Shown: positions 26,501-37,526, numbered from the stretch's first letter. The stretch: DNA of 59,090 nucleotides from an uncultured Oceanobacter sp. (GCA_913061185.1 CAJXTI010000018.1:1-59090), one strand, 5' to 3'. Program-made: numbers and translations. Notes: generated from the sequence alone by a model not told the origin.

Positions 26501-27097
26501 TCTACCACTGTCGCAGAAACAATAGCAGAAACTGTCGCAGAAACGGTCGTTGTGCCAACGGAAGTCATCACGGCAGCAGTGGCAGAATCAGCAGAAGAAG
26601 TCATTGAGACGACTGAAATTGTAGCAAACGTTGAAACGGTCACAGTGACTGAAGCCACGGAGCCAACAACCGCTACCGAAGCAGTTGAAACCGAAACAGC
26701 AGCTGCAGCAACGGAAAAGCAAACAGCACCCAACCGCCGTCGCCGTAATCGTCGTCCAAATTACCGGGCACCAAACGACCCTCGCAACCACGCTAATGCT
26801 GAACCGCAAGCAGTAACGGAACAACAAGCGCTGGACACTACCGCACCGGTGGAAACGGAACAGGCGACGGCTGAAACCCCCACTCCGGCGGATGATACAA
26901 CCAGTGATGCAACCAAGGTTAAAGCACCGGCCACTGCAGAAACCGTACAGGCTGATACGGAAGTAGCGGTGCATGAAGCCGATAACGAAGTAACACCAGA
27001 GGCAACTGCAACCAGCCACAACCAGGCCGACTCAGGCACCTCTGGCCCTGAAGAAGCTGACAAGGAAACAACCGCAGACCAGAAAACGCCATCCTGA
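23579..27097 (+). CDS. rne: Ribonuclease E
   Basis: RNase E is the central mRNA-decay and rRNA/tRNA-processing endonuclease and scaffold of the degradosome. From [18 protein letters not shown] (the same start as E. coli; the frame extends 16 codons upstream without support) the protein has 1172 residues. The catalytic half is well conserved: S1 domain about 35-120, Asp303 in VSIDIN, Asp346 in VVIDFIDM, and the Zn-link CPRC near 404. After about residue 530 it is disordered: Arg-rich blocks (RRRRR, about 600-920) likely bind RNA, and long Thr/Ala/Glu-rich tracts follow. Two more Arg-rich patches occur near 905 and 1055. An intrinsic terminator follows. Confidence 0.97.
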   Translation: MKRMLINATQPEELRVALVDGQKLYDLDIESGAREQKKSNIYKGRITRIEPSLEAAFVDFGAERHGFLPLKEISREYFARDPGPGRINIKDVLREGQEIIVQVDKEERGNKGAALTTQVSLAGRYLVLMPNNPRAGGISRRIEGDERTELREAMKDVTVPDKMGVIVRTAGIGRSGQELQWDLDYLVQLWDAIQRAYGDVKAPALLLQESNVIIRAIRDYLRQDVGEVLIDTDAAYDEALGFVQQVMPHYQNKFKRYNDSVPLFNRYQIETQIESAFQREVKLPAGGSIVIDPTEALVSIDINSSRATKGTDIEDTAFNTNLEAADEIARQLRLRDMGGLVVIDFIDMLSNKHQREVETRLKKALEMDRARVQVGRISRFGLMEMSRQRLRPSLEETSGHVCPRCNGTGVIRDIQSTGLSILRLIEEEAAKENTGQVRAIVPVSVASFLLNEKRKLIDAIESRHGNRVVVLPNPNMDTPHFEVLRLRPDDTLVGEVSYEHRFDEVEPEYGIDTNIKETAKTQQAAVKGVSHAKPVEATEAPEPVTAVAAPVATATATASNPGMIEKVASFLSGLFGGDTSTETPTAKPVVTTTPTASGSSNTRRRTESSRNDERSDNNGRRRRNNTAGNTNSGDSRTDTDKPRSNRNDERNSRPRREERQTDTTDNTDGEQQNREVNRSRSRNRRRERPEDVADDTVSADKVSTETTSDNQEVSDNTTDNSSSNNRRRPRRDRSRGGNSEFRRETPKPGAEEGENQPVAATRRNADTASTTTDNSASETSSEDKSPRRSRRRRRSRNEDRPVADTATEVVAETATEIVAEEVATAEAAETTATETVTASDNTTPESSTETVVAETKIDDSNTPETTEESVTVAVADETVAKAETAQAPEEAEATEENRPRRRRRGRSRSNRDEQTESAPEATVTQETPDTEANVGVNAEAEVEVANKATAEDSSPATDTLAVETPDETTAATDASTTVAETIAETVAETVVVPTEVITAAVAESAEEVIETTEIVANVETVTVTEATEPTTATEAVETETAAAATEKQTAPNRRRRNRRPNYRAPNDPRNHANAEPQAVTEQQALDTTAPVETEQATAETPTPADDTTSDATKVKAPATAETVQADTEVAVHEADNEVTPEATATSHNQADSGTSGPEEADKETTADQKTPS

Positions 27098-27170
27098 TGC
27101 CCTGCGGCATGTCAGGCTCCCCCGGAGTCTGACACCCTTCCCAGACAAGCGACTGAAAGCCTGTCTGCTA

Positions 27171-27198
27171 AAAAGCCTGTCACGCGCAGGCTTTTTTT
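27171..27198 (+). terminator. rne terminator
   Basis: The stem AAAGCCTG/CAGGCTTT has a 7-nt loop and runs into seven T, 73 bp after the rne stop. Confidence 0.88.
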
Positions 27199-27391
27199 GG
27201 GTTCATCGTTCAGTTCCTCTTTTGCTTCATCGCACTACCCACCTGTTGGCAGACAGATCAATGCACTAAAGTTGGCCCATTATTGAGCCAATCCCGCTGA
27301 AAGATTCAAACAGAGTAAAACATTTCCACCAGCAACATTCTCCCCGACCGGTCTACGTGTTAATTTTAAGCCATACCAATATAAGGACAGG

Positions 27392-28450
27392 GTGGAAGAA
27401 CAAGTGGATCAACTCTCGCGTATTCTGGTAGTCGACGACGTTGCCAACAACATCCAGGTCGCAATGAATATTCTGCGTGAAGACAACTATGAACTGTCCT
27501 ACGCCATGTCTGGTAACGATGCCCTGGCACTGATGCGCACCCAGTCTTTTGACCTGATCTTACTCGACGTCATGATGCCAGACATCGATGGGTTTGAAGT
27601 GTGCAAGCGTATCCGCATGGATCTCAAACACCGCGACGTTCCGGTTATTTTCCTTACTGCCCGAGCCGATGTCGATTCGGTTGTGCGCGGTTTTGAACTG
27701 GGCGGAGTCGACTACATCGTCAAACCGTTTCATGCGGCAGAGTTGCTTGCCAGAGTTCGCACCCATCTGGAATTACATACCGCCAAGGCGCTACTGCAAA
27801 AGCACAACATCAGCCTGCGCCAGAAAGTCGAGCTGACCGAAAGACGCCTGCTCTCGGAGCTGGAGCAAACCCAGCTGGAAATGATCCACATTCTGACCGA
27901 GCTGATGGAATTCACCTCCGACGAAACCGGGCGTCATATCAAACGGGTAGCCGAATATTCACAGCTGCTGGCGCAGTTACACAACAGCCTGACAGAAGAA
28001 GATGCCATCGTCATATTCCATGCCTCCCCCATGCACGACATTGGCAAGGTGTTTGTTCCTGAGGCTATTTTGCACAAGCCCGGCAAATTGACGGTAGAAG
28101 AATATGATGTCATGAAAACCCACACCACCAGGGCACATGACTTCCTTAAAAACTCGCCGCGCAGAATTCTCAAGGCTGCTGATATCATTGCCTGGCAACA
28201 TCATGAGCACTGGGATGGCAGTGGCTACCCTCGTGGCCTGAAGGGCCATGATATCCATATCTATGGACGTATTGTTGCCGTTGCCGACGTCTTTGATGCA
28301 TTGACCCATAAGCGGGTTTACAAACCGGCATGGACAGTGGAAGACACCGTCGCCTACATCGTTAACAATAGTGGAACCCACTTTGACCCCTACCTGGTTG
28401 AACTCTTTCGTGACAACCTTGATCAGTTTATTAACCTTGCGGAAGTTTAA
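27392..28450 (+). CDS. Response regulator with HD-GYP phosphodiesterase domain (RpfG-like)
   Basis: The 352-residue protein joins a receiver domain (about 10-125; phosphoacceptor Asp in LILLDVMMPD near 58; DD pair in LVVDD) to a coiled-coil linker (about 140-170) and an HD-GYP domain (HDIGKV near 216, GSGYPRGLKG near 277). HD-GYP enzymes hydrolyse cyclic di-GMP. The start is GTG at 27392 with AAGGA upstream; GTG at 27404 is possible. It is followed immediately by a hybrid sensor kinase, its likely partner. Confidence 0.93.
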   Translation: MEEQVDQLSRILVVDDVANNIQVAMNILREDNYELSYAMSGNDALALMRTQSFDLILLDVMMPDIDGFEVCKRIRMDLKHRDVPVIFLTARADVDSVVRGFELGGVDYIVKPFHAAELLARVRTHLELHTAKALLQKHNISLRQKVELTERRLLSELEQTQLEMIHILTELMEFTSDETGRHIKRVAEYSQLLAQLHNSLTEEDAIVIFHASPMHDIGKVFVPEAILHKPGKLTVEEYDVMKTHTTRAHDFLKNSPRRILKAADIIAWQHHEHWDGSGYPRGLKGHDIHIYGRIVAVADVFDALTHKRVYKPAWTVEDTVAYIVNNSGTHFDPYLVELFRDNLDQFINLAEV

Positions 28451-31400
28451 CCCGCTCAGGCTGACGTACCGGACGATCCTCACACACTGCCGAACTATCG
28501 CAGTGGCGACGGCGACCGTTCTGTATTCATCGTTGGCGGCCGGACTGACACTCACGCTGGAAGAACAAGCCTGGGTCGATTCCCATCCAACCGTCACGGT
28601 GGGTGTCGAACGCGAATGGGCGCCTTTTGACTTTGTTGACTATAACGGTAACCCAGCTGGCATCTCCCAACGCCTGATCAGTAATATTCTGGCATCACTG
28701 GGCATCAAACCGGATTACCGTATCGATGACTGGCCCAACTTGCTGCGTGCTGCCAGATCCGGCGACATCATGATCCTGCCGTCATTGGCCCAAACCCCAT
28801 TACGCTCGGAATACCTGCGTTTTACCCAACCGTACACCCGCCTCAACGAGTATTTTTTTGGTCACAGCGACTTCGTTGGCACCAGCAAGGATATCCTGCT
28901 AAAGCAACGTATCGTGATCCCCAGTGGCTATGCCATTGACGAAACCGTACGCGACCACTATCCGGGTATTAATATTATTAATGTTCCTAACCAGGACGAA
29001 GCCATTCGTATGGTACTGGAAGACCGGGCTGACCTGTTGATTGGTATCTATGCTGTCCTGCATTACAAACTCGGCCAACAAGGCATTATCAACATCAAGC
29101 CGCTGATTCCCTATGGTGCGATGGATCTGCATATGGCCGTACCCCAGTCACAGCCCATATTGCAAGGCATCCTCAACAAGGCACTGCTGGAAATCTCTGC
29201 TGCGGATATCAATACCCTGTCGCAGGAATGGTTACCCGATCACCCGGTGATCGAAAACCAGCTGCTGTTGTCACGGGACGAAATCGAATGGCTGCACCAG
29301 CATCCACAAATCGAGGTCGATGCCCGCTCCCTGCCACCACTGATCGTAATCAATGGCGATCAAATCGAAGGCATCGCGGGCGAATACTTTAACCGCGTCG
29401 GCAAGGAACTGGGCGTCCGCTTTGTTCCAGCCAAAAGCGGTGGCAACGCCGACATTATTATCGGCGATCTCAACAACCCCGAATTCAGTCCGCACTACCA
29501 ACCGGTTGTGACCTTACTGGCAACGCCCATTGTCGTGCTGATGACCGCAGATAAAAGCTTTATTGACGATGAACAGCAGCTTTATAACCAACGGGTTGGC
29601 GTCCTTGCTTCTGCCAGTTTTAGCCAAACTTTGTCTGAAAAAATTCCCGGCTTGTCGCTGATCCGTATCGCCTCGGTTAACCAGATGCTGGACATGCTGG
29701 AAGCTGGTCAGCTCGACGCGATCACCATGCCCCTGACACAGGCCAATCATCTGTTGCGGCTGGAAAATTACCGTAATATCAAGGTAGTCGGCAAAACCAA
29801 CGTGGTCGTTCAGCCAGCCATTATGGTCAGCCGTCAAACACCGGAGCTAACCTCGGCCATTCTCGCCACCGGCGTCAAACTCAGTGATGCGGATCGACTC
29901 GCCATTCTGAATAAATGGTCGGACGTACAGTTTGCCGAACGTATCGACTATGGATTGATCGCCCGCGTGATCGGCGTTTTTATTCTCTATATCATTATCA
30001 GCATTTACTGGAACCGACGACTGAGTAAAGAAGTCGACCAGCGCAAGCAGACCGAACTGGCATTACAAACCGAACGCGACAATTTCAAAGCACTATTCAA
30101 GGAAGCAACCGAAGGCAACCTGATTTTTCAGTTTGGCGAGTGTATTGCGCACAATCACGCCACGGAACAACTGCTGGGTTACCGCGATGGCCGCAACCTC
30201 GCCGGTATGAAACTCGCAGACACAACCCCTCCAACCCAACCCGATGGCCGTGAATCAGAGGAAGTGATTACCCGAGCATTTTCGACCTGCCTCAATAACG
30301 GTGCCTTTCATCTGGAACTGGTGGTTCGTCGTGTCGATGGCACCCAACGCTGGCTCGACATGTCCCTGACCCGCATCAACTATGAAGGCCAACCGGCTAT
30401 TTACGCCGTTCTGAAAGATATATCCGAGCAAAAACGACTGACGGCAGAGCTTGCCCGTGCCCGAGACAAGGCCGAAGTCGCCAGTCGGGCAAAATCAGAA
30501 TTCCTCGCCAATATGAGCCACGAAATCCGCACCCCTATGAATGCGATTATCGGTTTTACCGAGCTGTTAAGTGAACAGCTGGATCAGCCCCGCTTGCGTT
30601 CTTACGTCGACACGGTACACAAGGCCAGCGGTTCGTTACTGCAGCTGATCAACGATGTGCTGGATCTGTCAAAAATAGAATCTGGCAAAATGGACATGGC
30701 CAGAGTGCCAACCAACGTCAATGCCCTGATTGACGAAATCGCTCAGTTTTTTTCCCTCGCGGTGACCGCCAAGGGTCTCAACCTGATCGTCAACACTGAC
30801 GTCAAACTGCCATTGTTTCTGCTACTGGATGATGTCCGGTTACGACAGATCCTGATCAATTTAGTCGGTAATGCCGTCAAATTCACCGACCAGGGTGCCG
30901 TTACCCTGACCTCCCGCACGTTGCAAAATAACGGTCACCTCAGCAAGGTCGACCTTGAAATATCCATCAGCGACACCGGCATAGGAATTGAATCCGGTCA
31001 TATGGACGCCATTTTCACCGAATTTGAACAGCTGTCATCACCCGACGGCAGACATGCCGGTGGTACCGGGCTGGGGCTGGCTATCTCTCGGCGACTGATC
31101 GAAATGATGGGAGGCAGCATTTCTGTTGTCAGCGCTTTCGGACAAGGCTCCACATTTACCATCAAGCTGATCGGAATGGATATCGCCTCGGTCGCAGCCG
31201 GTACGGCAGAGCAGATGCACTCCCGACAGCTCGCCAATCATCTCAGCGTCAACGACTTCGAACCCTGTAATATTCTGGTCGTCGACGATATTGACAACAA
31301 TCGCGAGCTGATCGCCCGCATTTTTGACAACTCCCGTGTCAGAATTCTACAGGCAGCCAATGGCCAGGAAGCACTGGAAGTAGTGGAACAGATCCAGCCG

Positions 31401-31928
31401 GATCTGGTGCTGATGGATATCCGCATGCCGGTGATGGATGGGTATGAAGCGACGCGGATTTTACAAAAACGCTACCCGGATCTGCGCATTATTGCACTGA
31501 CGGCCTCAGTCATCCGGGGCGGAGAATCAACTCCAGACTTGCAGCTTTTTGATGCCCACCTGCACAAACCGGTCTTGCGACGTGAGCTGATTAATACACT
31601 GAAACAATTTCTGGTCATGCGAGAACCGGCCGCAGCCAGTCCAGCGCCGGAAACGAACACATCCCCCTATCAGCTGGACACGGCTGTACTGGAAAGCGTC
31701 AAGGATCAGCTGATGCCGCTGTACGAACAGGCGCGACAAACCCATAGCCTGAAAGACATCGGCCAGTTCGCCGTCGCATTACAACAACTATCAACTGAAA
31801 AAAGGATTAATCCGCTCGCCGAAATGGCCAGCAACCTGCTCGCCGCCATCGATACCTTTGATATCGTTCTGATCGAAAATCTGATGAGCAAATACCACAC
31901 CCTCCTGACCAGTACTGAACTGCCATAA
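28371..31928 (+). CDS. BvgS/EvgS-like hybrid sensor histidine kinase
   Basis: The domain order, counted from 28371, is: signal sequence (about 40-58), two periplasmic SBP_bac_3 Venus-flytrap domains (about 65-300 and 305-520), one membrane segment (about 528-546), a PAS domain (about 575-690), HisKA with His in [11 protein letters not shown] (about 716), HATPase with the G boxes DTGIGIE and GGTGLGLAI, and a receiver with Asp in [13 protein letters not shown] (about 1015). The last 110 residues look like a helical Hpt-type bundle, but no phospho-accepting His is obvious. The start is uncertain: 28371 overlaps the HD-GYP gene by 80 bp, and TTG 28437 gives a tidy signal peptide. It probably signals to the HD-GYP regulator. 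Confidence 0.92.
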   Translation: MEPTLTPTWLNSFVTTLISLLTLRKFNPLRLTYRTILTHCRTIAVATATVLYSSLAAGLTLTLEEQAWVDSHPTVTVGVEREWAPFDFVDYNGNPAGISQRLISNILASLGIKPDYRIDDWPNLLRAARSGDIMILPSLAQTPLRSEYLRFTQPYTRLNEYFFGHSDFVGTSKDILLKQRIVIPSGYAIDETVRDHYPGINIINVPNQDEAIRMVLEDRADLLIGIYAVLHYKLGQQGIINIKPLIPYGAMDLHMAVPQSQPILQGILNKALLEISAADINTLSQEWLPDHPVIENQLLLSRDEIEWLHQHPQIEVDARSLPPLIVINGDQIEGIAGEYFNRVGKELGVRFVPAKSGGNADIIIGDLNNPEFSPHYQPVVTLLATPIVVLMTADKSFIDDEQQLYNQRVGVLASASFSQTLSEKIPGLSLIRIASVNQMLDMLEAGQLDAITMPLTQANHLLRLENYRNIKVVGKTNVVVQPAIMVSRQTPELTSAILATGVKLSDADRLAILNKWSDVQFAERIDYGLIARVIGVFILYIIISIYWNRRLSKEVDQRKQTELALQTERDNFKALFKEATEGNLIFQFGECIAHNHATEQLLGYRDGRNLAGMKLADTTPPTQPDGRESEEVITRAFSTCLNNGAFHLELVVRRVDGTQRWLDMSLTRINYEGQPAIYAVLKDISEQKRLTAELARARDKAEVASRAKSEFLANMSHEIRTPMNAIIGFTELLSEQLDQPRLRSYVDTVHKASGSLLQLINDVLDLSKIESGKMDMARVPTNVNALIDEIAQFFSLAVTAKGLNLIVNTDVKLPLFLLLDDVRLRQILINLVGNAVKFTDQGAVTLTSRTLQNNGHLSKVDLEISISDTGIGIESGHMDAIFTEFEQLSSPDGRHAGGTGLGLAISRRLIEMMGGSISVVSAFGQGSTFTIKLIGMDIASVAAGTAEQMHSRQLANHLSVNDFEPCNILVVDDIDNNRELIARIFDNSRVRILQAANGQEALEVVEQIQPDLVLMDIRMPVMDGYEATRILQKRYPDLRIIALTASVIRGGESTPDLQLFDAHLHKPVLRRELINTLKQFLVMREPAAASPAPETNTSPYQLDTAVLESVKDQLMPLYEQARQTHSLKDIGQFAVALQQLSTEKRINPLAEMASNLLAAIDTFDIVLIENLMSKYHTLLTSTELP

Positions 31929-31960
31929 AAAACGCCCCCGGTTAATAAAAACCGGAGGCG
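31927..31960 (-). terminator. Terminator for the prp operon (minus strand)
   Basis: The hairpin CGCC-C-CCGGTT / AACCGG-A-GGCG (31933-31960) is followed on the minus strand by six T (31932-31927). It lies 150 bp beyond the prpF stop. The plus-strand side has A rather than T after the stem, so it serves the leftward operon better than the kinase gene. Confidence 0.75.
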
Positions 31961-32014
31961 AAAAAACTGCGTTCCGCGAGGAGCATCGTGAACGCAGGTC
32001 ACAGGGACTCATTG

Positions 32015-32078
32015 TCAGCCAATGCCTAAGTCAGCCAACGCCTAAGTCAGCCAACGCCTAAGTCAGCCAACATCGACG
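32015..32078. repeat. 16-bp tandem repeat, four units
   Basis: Units start at 32015, 32031, 32047 and 32063. The first three are TCAGCCAAYGCCTAAG (Y is T, C, C), and the fourth, TCAGCCAACATCGACG, keeps only the first half. It lies in the 181-bp gap between the kinase stop and the prpF stop, within the 3' region of the prp message. Confidence 0.9.
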
Positions 32079-32109
32079 TCAGCCCAAGACCGAAGCGCCT
32101 GTCAGACGG

Positions 32110-33288
32110 CTAAAACGCATCACCTGGAATACGTACAAAACCTTCCATCAACACCCGTGCAGAACGGCTCATAACGGCTTTCTTAGCCCGCCATTCACCC
32201 TTTACGATCTCCGCCGCTGCCCCCACCCGCAACGTACCGGAGGGATGACCGAAGGTAACCGAATCACGCTCAACCCCACCCGCAGCCAGATTCACCAGAG
32301 TGCCTGGCACCGCTGCTGCAGTGGCAATCGCCACAGAAGCCGTTCCCATCATGGCGTGGTGTAGTTTGCCCATCGACAAGGCACGTACACACACGTCGAT
32401 GTCACCGGCAGAGATCTGCTTGCCGCTGGATGAGACATACGCTGTTGCCGGAGCCACAAACGCAATTTTAGGCGTGTGCTGACGTGCAGCGGCTTCGGAT
32501 ATATCGGCAATCAGCCCCATTTTCACCGCACCCCAGGCCCGCATGGTTTCAAAACGTGCCAGCGCTTCGGCATCGGAATTGATGTCTTTTTGCAGCTCGG
32601 TGCCGGTGTAACCGATATCGGCCGCGTTCACAAAAATCGTCGGAATACCGGCATTGATCATGGTCGCCCTGAAGGTGCCAATGCCAAGGACTTCGAGATC
32701 ATCCACCAGATTACCGGTCGGAAACATCGATCCTTCGCCATCGGCGGGGTCCATAAATTCAATGGCCACTTCCGCCGCCGGAAAAGTCACGCCGTCCAGC
32801 TCAAAATCACCGGTTTCCTGCACTTCACCATGGCTGACAGGTACATGTGCGATGATGGTTTTGCTGATGTTCTTTTGCCAGATGCGCACCGTGCAGATAC
32901 CGTTTTCCGGTACCCGTTCGGCAGCAACAAAACCGGACATAATGGCGAAGGCACCGACGGCGGCGGTCAGATTGCCGCAATTACCCGACCAGTCAACAAA
33001 CGCCTTGTTGATAGCGACCTGACCAAACAGATAATCCACGTCATGGCCGGGCTCGTCACTTTTGGCCAGAATCACCGTTTTGCTGGTACTGGAGGTCGCG
33101 CCGCCCATACCGTCAATCTGCTGGCCATAGGGATCCGGGCTGCCAATCACCCGCATCAAGAGTTTGTCACGGGCTTCACCCGCCACCTTGCAAGGCTCAG
33201 GCAGATCATCAAGGCGGAAAAAAACACCTTTTGATGTACCACCGCGAATATAGGTCGCGGGAATTTTGATTTGAGGCACGTGAGACAT
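32110..33288 (-). CDS. prpF: AcnD-accessory protein PrpF (methylaconitate isomerase)
   Basis: PrpF isomerises trans-2-methylaconitate so that AcnD-made product can re-enter the methylcitrate cycle. The 392-residue protein of the diaminopimelate-epimerase-like fold has IRGGTSKGVFF near the N-terminus, IGSPDPYGQQIDGMGGATSS, and SGNCGNLTAAVGAFAI with the catalytic Cys. It is the last gene of the prp operon. Confidence 0.95.
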   Translation of the reverse strand: MSHVPQIKIPATYIRGGTSKGVFFRLDDLPEPCKVAGEARDKLLMRVIGSPDPYGQQIDGMGGATSSTSKTVILAKSDEPGHDVDYLFGQVAINKAFVDWSGNCGNLTAAVGAFAIMSGFVAAERVPENGICTVRIWQKNISKTIIAHVPVSHGEVQETGDFELDGVTFPAAEVAIEFMDPADGEGSMFPTGNLVDDLEVLGIGTFRATMINAGIPTIFVNAADIGYTGTELQKDINSDAEALARFETMRAWGAVKMGLIADISEAAARQHTPKIAFVAPATAYVSSSGKQISAGDIDVCVRALSMGKLHHAMMGTASVAIATAAAVPGTLVNLAAGGVERDSVTFGHPSGTLRVGAAAEIVKGEWRAKKAVMSRSARVLMEGFVRIPGDAF

Positions 33289-33404
33289 GCTCGACTCCTA
33301 GGGCGGGTGCGCACCGCGCACGCTAAACATTTTGACATTCAGAGCAGGGCATAACGCCTTCGGCGAATACACCCGACCCCAGATTCTGGCGTGACCGGCA
33401 AACC

Positions 33405-36023
33405 TCAGGCGCTTTGCAGAAAATCCTTGGCAAACATCTGCAATACCCCACCGGCGTTATACACACGCACTTCCGTGGCGGTATCCAGACGACAGGTCAC
33501 GGGCACTTCCAGTAGCTCTCCATTACGGCGAGTGATTTCAATGCTCAGCTCGCAACCTGGCGAGATGGAGCCCTTGACGGTGTAGGTTTCCGTGCCGTCC
33601 AGATTCAGCGTCAGGCGCGTGGTACCCGGTTTGAATTCCACCGGTAATACGCCCATCCCCACCAGATTGGTGCGGTGAATGCGCTCGAAACCTTCCGCCA
33701 CAATGACTTCGACACCGGCCAGACGTACGCCCTTGGCAGCCCAGTCGCGGGAGGATCCCTGGCCATAATCGGCACCGGCCACAATAATCAGTGGCTGTTT
33801 GCGATTCATGTAGGTTTCAATGGCTTCCCACATGCGCATCTGTTCGCCTTCAGGCTCAACTCGCGCCAGAGAACCCTGAATGACTTCGCCGTTCTCATCG
33901 CGGCACATTTCGTTCAGCAGTTTCGGGTTGGCGAACGTGGCTCGCTGGGCGGTGAGGTGATCACCCCGGTGTGTCGCGTAGGAGTTGAAGTCTTCTTCCG
34001 GCAGGCCCATTTTGGCGCAGTATTCACCCGCTGCGCTGTTGGCCTGAATAGCATTGGAAGGCGACAGGTGATCGGTCGTGATGTTGTCTCCCAACACCGC
34101 CAGTGGACGCATGTCCTTCATGCTGCGTTCACCGGCCAATGCACCTTCCCAATAGGGAGGACGGCGGATATAGGTCGACATTGGACGCCAGTCGTACAGT
34201 GGACTCTTGGCTTGTTCGATTTCACCGAGATCAAACATCGGGATATAAATCTGCCGAAACTGCTCGGGCTTGACCGCCGATGCGACAATGGCGTCGATTT
34301 CTTCATCGGATGGCCACAGGTCTTTCAGCGTAATCTCTTTACCGTCCACCACCGCCAGTACGTCTTTTTCAATATCAAAACGCACCGTACCGGCAATCGC
34401 GTAGGCAACCACCAGCGGTGGTGAGGCCAGGAACGCCTGCTTGGCATACGGGTGAATACGGCCATCGAAGTTGCGGTTACCGGACAGGACTGCCGTGGCG
34501 TACAGATCACGGTCGATGATTTCTTGCTGGATCACAGGATCCAGCGCGCCTGACATGCCGTTACAGGTGGTACAGGCGTAGGCGACGATGCCAAAACCAA
34601 GCTTTTCCAGTTCCGTCAGCAGACCGGCTTCTTCCAGGTACAGTTTGGCGACCTTGGAACCCGGTGCAAATGAACTCTTGACCCAGGGCTTGCGGGTCAG
34701 GCCCAGTGCGTTGGCTTTTTTCGCCAACAAGGCGGCAGCTACTACGTTGCGCGGATTCGAGGTGTTGGTACAGGAGGTGATGGCAGCAATGATTACGGCA
34801 CCATCCGGCATCAGGCCATCGGCCTCTTCTTGCTTGCCAGACGCCAACTTACCTTCATCGGCAATACCACGTTCAGTCAGATCCGAGGTCGGCAAACGAC
34901 GGTGCGGGTTAGACGGCCCGGCCATATTACGCACCACGGTCGAGAGGTCGAATTGCAGTACCCGTTCGTAGTCCGCAGCCACCAGGGCATCAGCCCACAA
35001 ACCTGTTTCTTTGGCGTACAGTTCAACCAGCGCCACTTGCTCCGGCTCACGACCGGTTAACTTCAGGTAATCGATGGTCTGCGAATCGATATAAAACATC
35101 GCTGCCGTAGCACCAAATTCTGGGGTCATATTGGAAATAGTAGCGCGGTCACCAATGGTCAGGCTGGACGCCCCTTCCCCAAAGAATTCAACGTATCCCC
35201 CTACTACCCGCTGCTGTCGCAAAAACTCGGTCAGCGCCAGTACGATATCGGTGGCAGTAATGCCGGGCTGACGCTTGCCAATCAGTCTGACGCCAATAAT
35301 GTCTGGCAGGCGCATCATCGATGGCAGGCCCAGCATCACGGTTTCAGCTTCCAGACCACCCACACCAATGGCGATAACACCCAGTGCATCCACGTGTGGC
35401 GTATGGGAATCGGTGCCAACACAGGTGTCCGGGAAAGCCACCTGTTTACCGCTTTCGTCAGTTTGTACCTGAACTACCGGCGACATTTTTTCCAGGTTGA
35501 TCTGGTGCATGATGCCGTTACCGGCCGGAATAACATCGACGTTCTCGAATGCGGTTTTGGTCCACTCAATAAAATGGAAACGGTCGGCATTACGACGGTC
35601 TTCAATCGCCCGGTTTTTCTCAAATGCGTCTGGATCAAAACCTGCGGCTTCCACCGCCAGCGAATGGTCAACAATCAGCTGGGTCGGTACCACTGGATTC
35701 ACTTTGGCCGGGTCACCGCCCTGGTCGGCAATGGCATCCCGTAAGCCAGCCAGATCCACCAATGCGGTTTGCCCCAGAATGTCGTGACATACAACACGGG
35801 CCGGATACCATGGAAAGTCGAGATCGCGCTTGCGTTCAATCAACTGCTTCAGGGCATCCGTCAATTCGGCGGGTTCACAACGACGTACCAGCTGTTCCGC
35901 CAGCACCCGCGAGGTGTACGGCAGTTTGGCATAGGCACCGGGCTGAATGGCATCGACCGCCGCACGGGTGTCGTAGTAATCGAGGTCGGTACCTGGCAGG
36001 TTTTTACGGAATTCAGTGTTCAT
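33405..36023 (-). CDS. acnD: Fe/S-dependent 2-methylisocitrate dehydratase AcnD
   Basis: AcnD dehydrates 2-methylcitrate in propionate breakdown and replaces PrpD in operons that carry prpF. The 872-residue aconitase-family protein has the three [4Fe-4S] cysteines in ITSCTNTSNP and CTTCNG. Substrate-binding segments CVGTDSHTPHVDALGV and ADYGQGSSRDWAAKG are present. Its length is slightly below that of AcnA (about 890), typical for AcnD. Confidence 0.96.
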   Translation of the reverse strand: MNTEFRKNLPGTDLDYYDTRAAVDAIQPGAYAKLPYTSRVLAEQLVRRCEPAELTDALKQLIERKRDLDFPWYPARVVCHDILGQTALVDLAGLRDAIADQGGDPAKVNPVVPTQLIVDHSLAVEAAGFDPDAFEKNRAIEDRRNADRFHFIEWTKTAFENVDVIPAGNGIMHQINLEKMSPVVQVQTDESGKQVAFPDTCVGTDSHTPHVDALGVIAIGVGGLEAETVMLGLPSMMRLPDIIGVRLIGKRQPGITATDIVLALTEFLRQQRVVGGYVEFFGEGASSLTIGDRATISNMTPEFGATAAMFYIDSQTIDYLKLTGREPEQVALVELYAKETGLWADALVAADYERVLQFDLSTVVRNMAGPSNPHRRLPTSDLTERGIADEGKLASGKQEEADGLMPDGAVIIAAITSCTNTSNPRNVVAAALLAKKANALGLTRKPWVKSSFAPGSKVAKLYLEEAGLLTELEKLGFGIVAYACTTCNGMSGALDPVIQQEIIDRDLYATAVLSGNRNFDGRIHPYAKQAFLASPPLVVAYAIAGTVRFDIEKDVLAVVDGKEITLKDLWPSDEEIDAIVASAVKPEQFRQIYIPMFDLGEIEQAKSPLYDWRPMSTYIRRPPYWEGALAGERSMKDMRPLAVLGDNITTDHLSPSNAIQANSAAGEYCAKMGLPEEDFNSYATHRGDHLTAQRATFANPKLLNEMCRDENGEVIQGSLARVEPEGEQMRMWEAIETYMNRKQPLIIVAGADYGQGSSRDWAAKGVRLAGVEVIVAEGFERIHRTNLVGMGVLPVEFKPGTTRLTLNLDGTETYTVKGSISPGCELSIEITRRNGELLEVPVTCRLDTATEVRVYNAGGVLQMFAKDFLQSA

Positions 36024-36255
36024 GATGTTCTCTCTTCCGGTCGTTAGCGACGGCCGTTTTTTTGAAATTCTGGTTTGATGTATTACGCGTTCCGCTAATA
36101 CATCCTACGGATACACACACGCTACCCGATACGCCGATCTATAGTCTGAAAAAGCGGATGGCCCGATTCCCACATGCCTGCGTGGGAATCCAAACCGCTG
36201 CGGGGCAAGCCAGTTCATACCGCAGGAAGTGACTTGCCGCCGAGATAACCGGGGA

Positions 36256-37389
36256 TCAAACCCGATCTTCAATCGCGACCCAAGCAGCACTTTCAGGGCC
36301 GGTGTAATCCGCCGATGGGCGAATAATCCGGTTGTTGGCGCGCTGCTCAATCACGTGAGCACACCAGCCAGAAGCCCGCGAGCAGACAAATATCGGGGTA
36401 AACAACTTGGTCGGAATCCCCATAAAGCTGTACGCCGAAGCGTGGAAGAAATCGGCGTTACAAAACAGCTTTTTCTCGCGCCACATGACCGCCTCAACCC
36501 GCTCGGATACTGCGTACAGGTACTCGTCACCGGCTTGCTCAGACAGCTTTTTCGACCATTCCTTGATGATGGCGTTACGCGGATCCGACTCACGGTAGAT
36601 GGCATGGCCAAAACCCATGATCTTGTCCTTGCGCGCCAGCATGCCCATCACCGCATCTTCGGCTTCTTCCGCCGAGCGCCAGTGTTCAATCATCGCCATG
36701 GCCGCTTCGTTAGCGCCACCATGTAACGGGCCACGCAGCGAGCCAATCGCAGCGGTCACGCAGCTGTGAATGTCGCTCAATGTGGAAGCACAGACACGGG
36801 CGGTAAAGGTCGAGGCGTTGAATTCGTGTTCGGCGTACAGAATCAGCGAAGCGTGCATCACATCAACGTGTAATGGTTCTGGCTTTTTGTTGTGCAGAGT
36901 CCAGAGAAACTGTTCGCCGATGCTGTCAGCGTCAGTTTCTACCTCGATACGCAGGCCGTCGTTGTGGGTGAAGTTGTACCAGTAGTTGATCATGCCGGGG
37001 AAGACCGCCAGCATACGATCGACTTTATCGTATTGCTCGGCAAAGTCTGCCTCGGTTTCCAGGTTACCCAGCATGGAACAACCGGTGCGCATCACATCCA
37101 TTGGATGGGCGTCGACCGGAATCTGTTCCAGCACGGTTTTGAGTGCTTGCGGCAAGGCGCGTTGGCTCTTCAGTTTGGCTTTGTAGCCATCCAGCTCGGC
37201 CTGGTTGGGCAGCTTGCCGTACAACAGCAAATACGCCACTTCTTCAAACTGAGCCTTGTCGGCCAGTTCCTTGATATCGTAACCCCGGTAAGTCAAACCG
37301 GCGCCGGTTTGACCAACCGTACACAGCGCGGTTTCACCGGCAGATTGTCCGCGCAAACCTGCGCCACTCAGTTTTTTTGCTTCAGCCAT
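36256..37389 (-). CDS. prpC: 2-methylcitrate synthase
   Basis: PrpC condenses propionyl-CoA with oxaloacetate. The 377-residue citrate-synthase-family protein has the catalytic His in GPLHGGANEAAM, a second His in MGFGHAIYRESDPR, and the Asp-containing DFFHASAYSFMGIP. It is 137 bp downstream of prpB. A 232-bp gap with possible hairpins separates it from acnD. Confidence 0.95.
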   Translation of the reverse strand: MAEAKKLSGAGLRGQSAGETALCTVGQTGAGLTYRGYDIKELADKAQFEEVAYLLLYGKLPNQAELDGYKAKLKSQRALPQALKTVLEQIPVDAHPMDVMRTGCSMLGNLETEADFAEQYDKVDRMLAVFPGMINYWYNFTHNDGLRIEVETDADSIGEQFLWTLHNKKPEPLHVDVMHASLILYAEHEFNASTFTARVCASTLSDIHSCVTAAIGSLRGPLHGGANEAAMAMIEHWRSAEEAEDAVMGMLARKDKIMGFGHAIYRESDPRNAIIKEWSKKLSEQAGDEYLYAVSERVEAVMWREKKLFCNADFFHASAYSFMGIPTKLFTPIFVCSRASGWCAHVIEQRANNRIIRPSADYTGPESAAWVAIEDRV

Positions 37390-37526
37390 ACTTTATGCTC
37401 CATCGAAACTGGTCAGTTGCCACATCACGCATCTGACACGGTATAGCGTTGGCTACCTGAGTCACGGCAACAGCAACGCAATCGTTTCAGATGCAGATCT
37501 GGTGTTGTTATTGAGTCAGCCGAGGC

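Noticed and set aside
25555..26733. Minus-strand 392-codon open frame inside rne
   Set aside because: It is a mirror of the Thr/Ala/Glu codon repeats of the RNase E tail; its product is a Ser/Val/Ala low-complexity string with no start signal.
32476..33234. Plus-strand 252-codon open frame opposite prpF
   Set aside because: Antisense shadow of a conserved gene.
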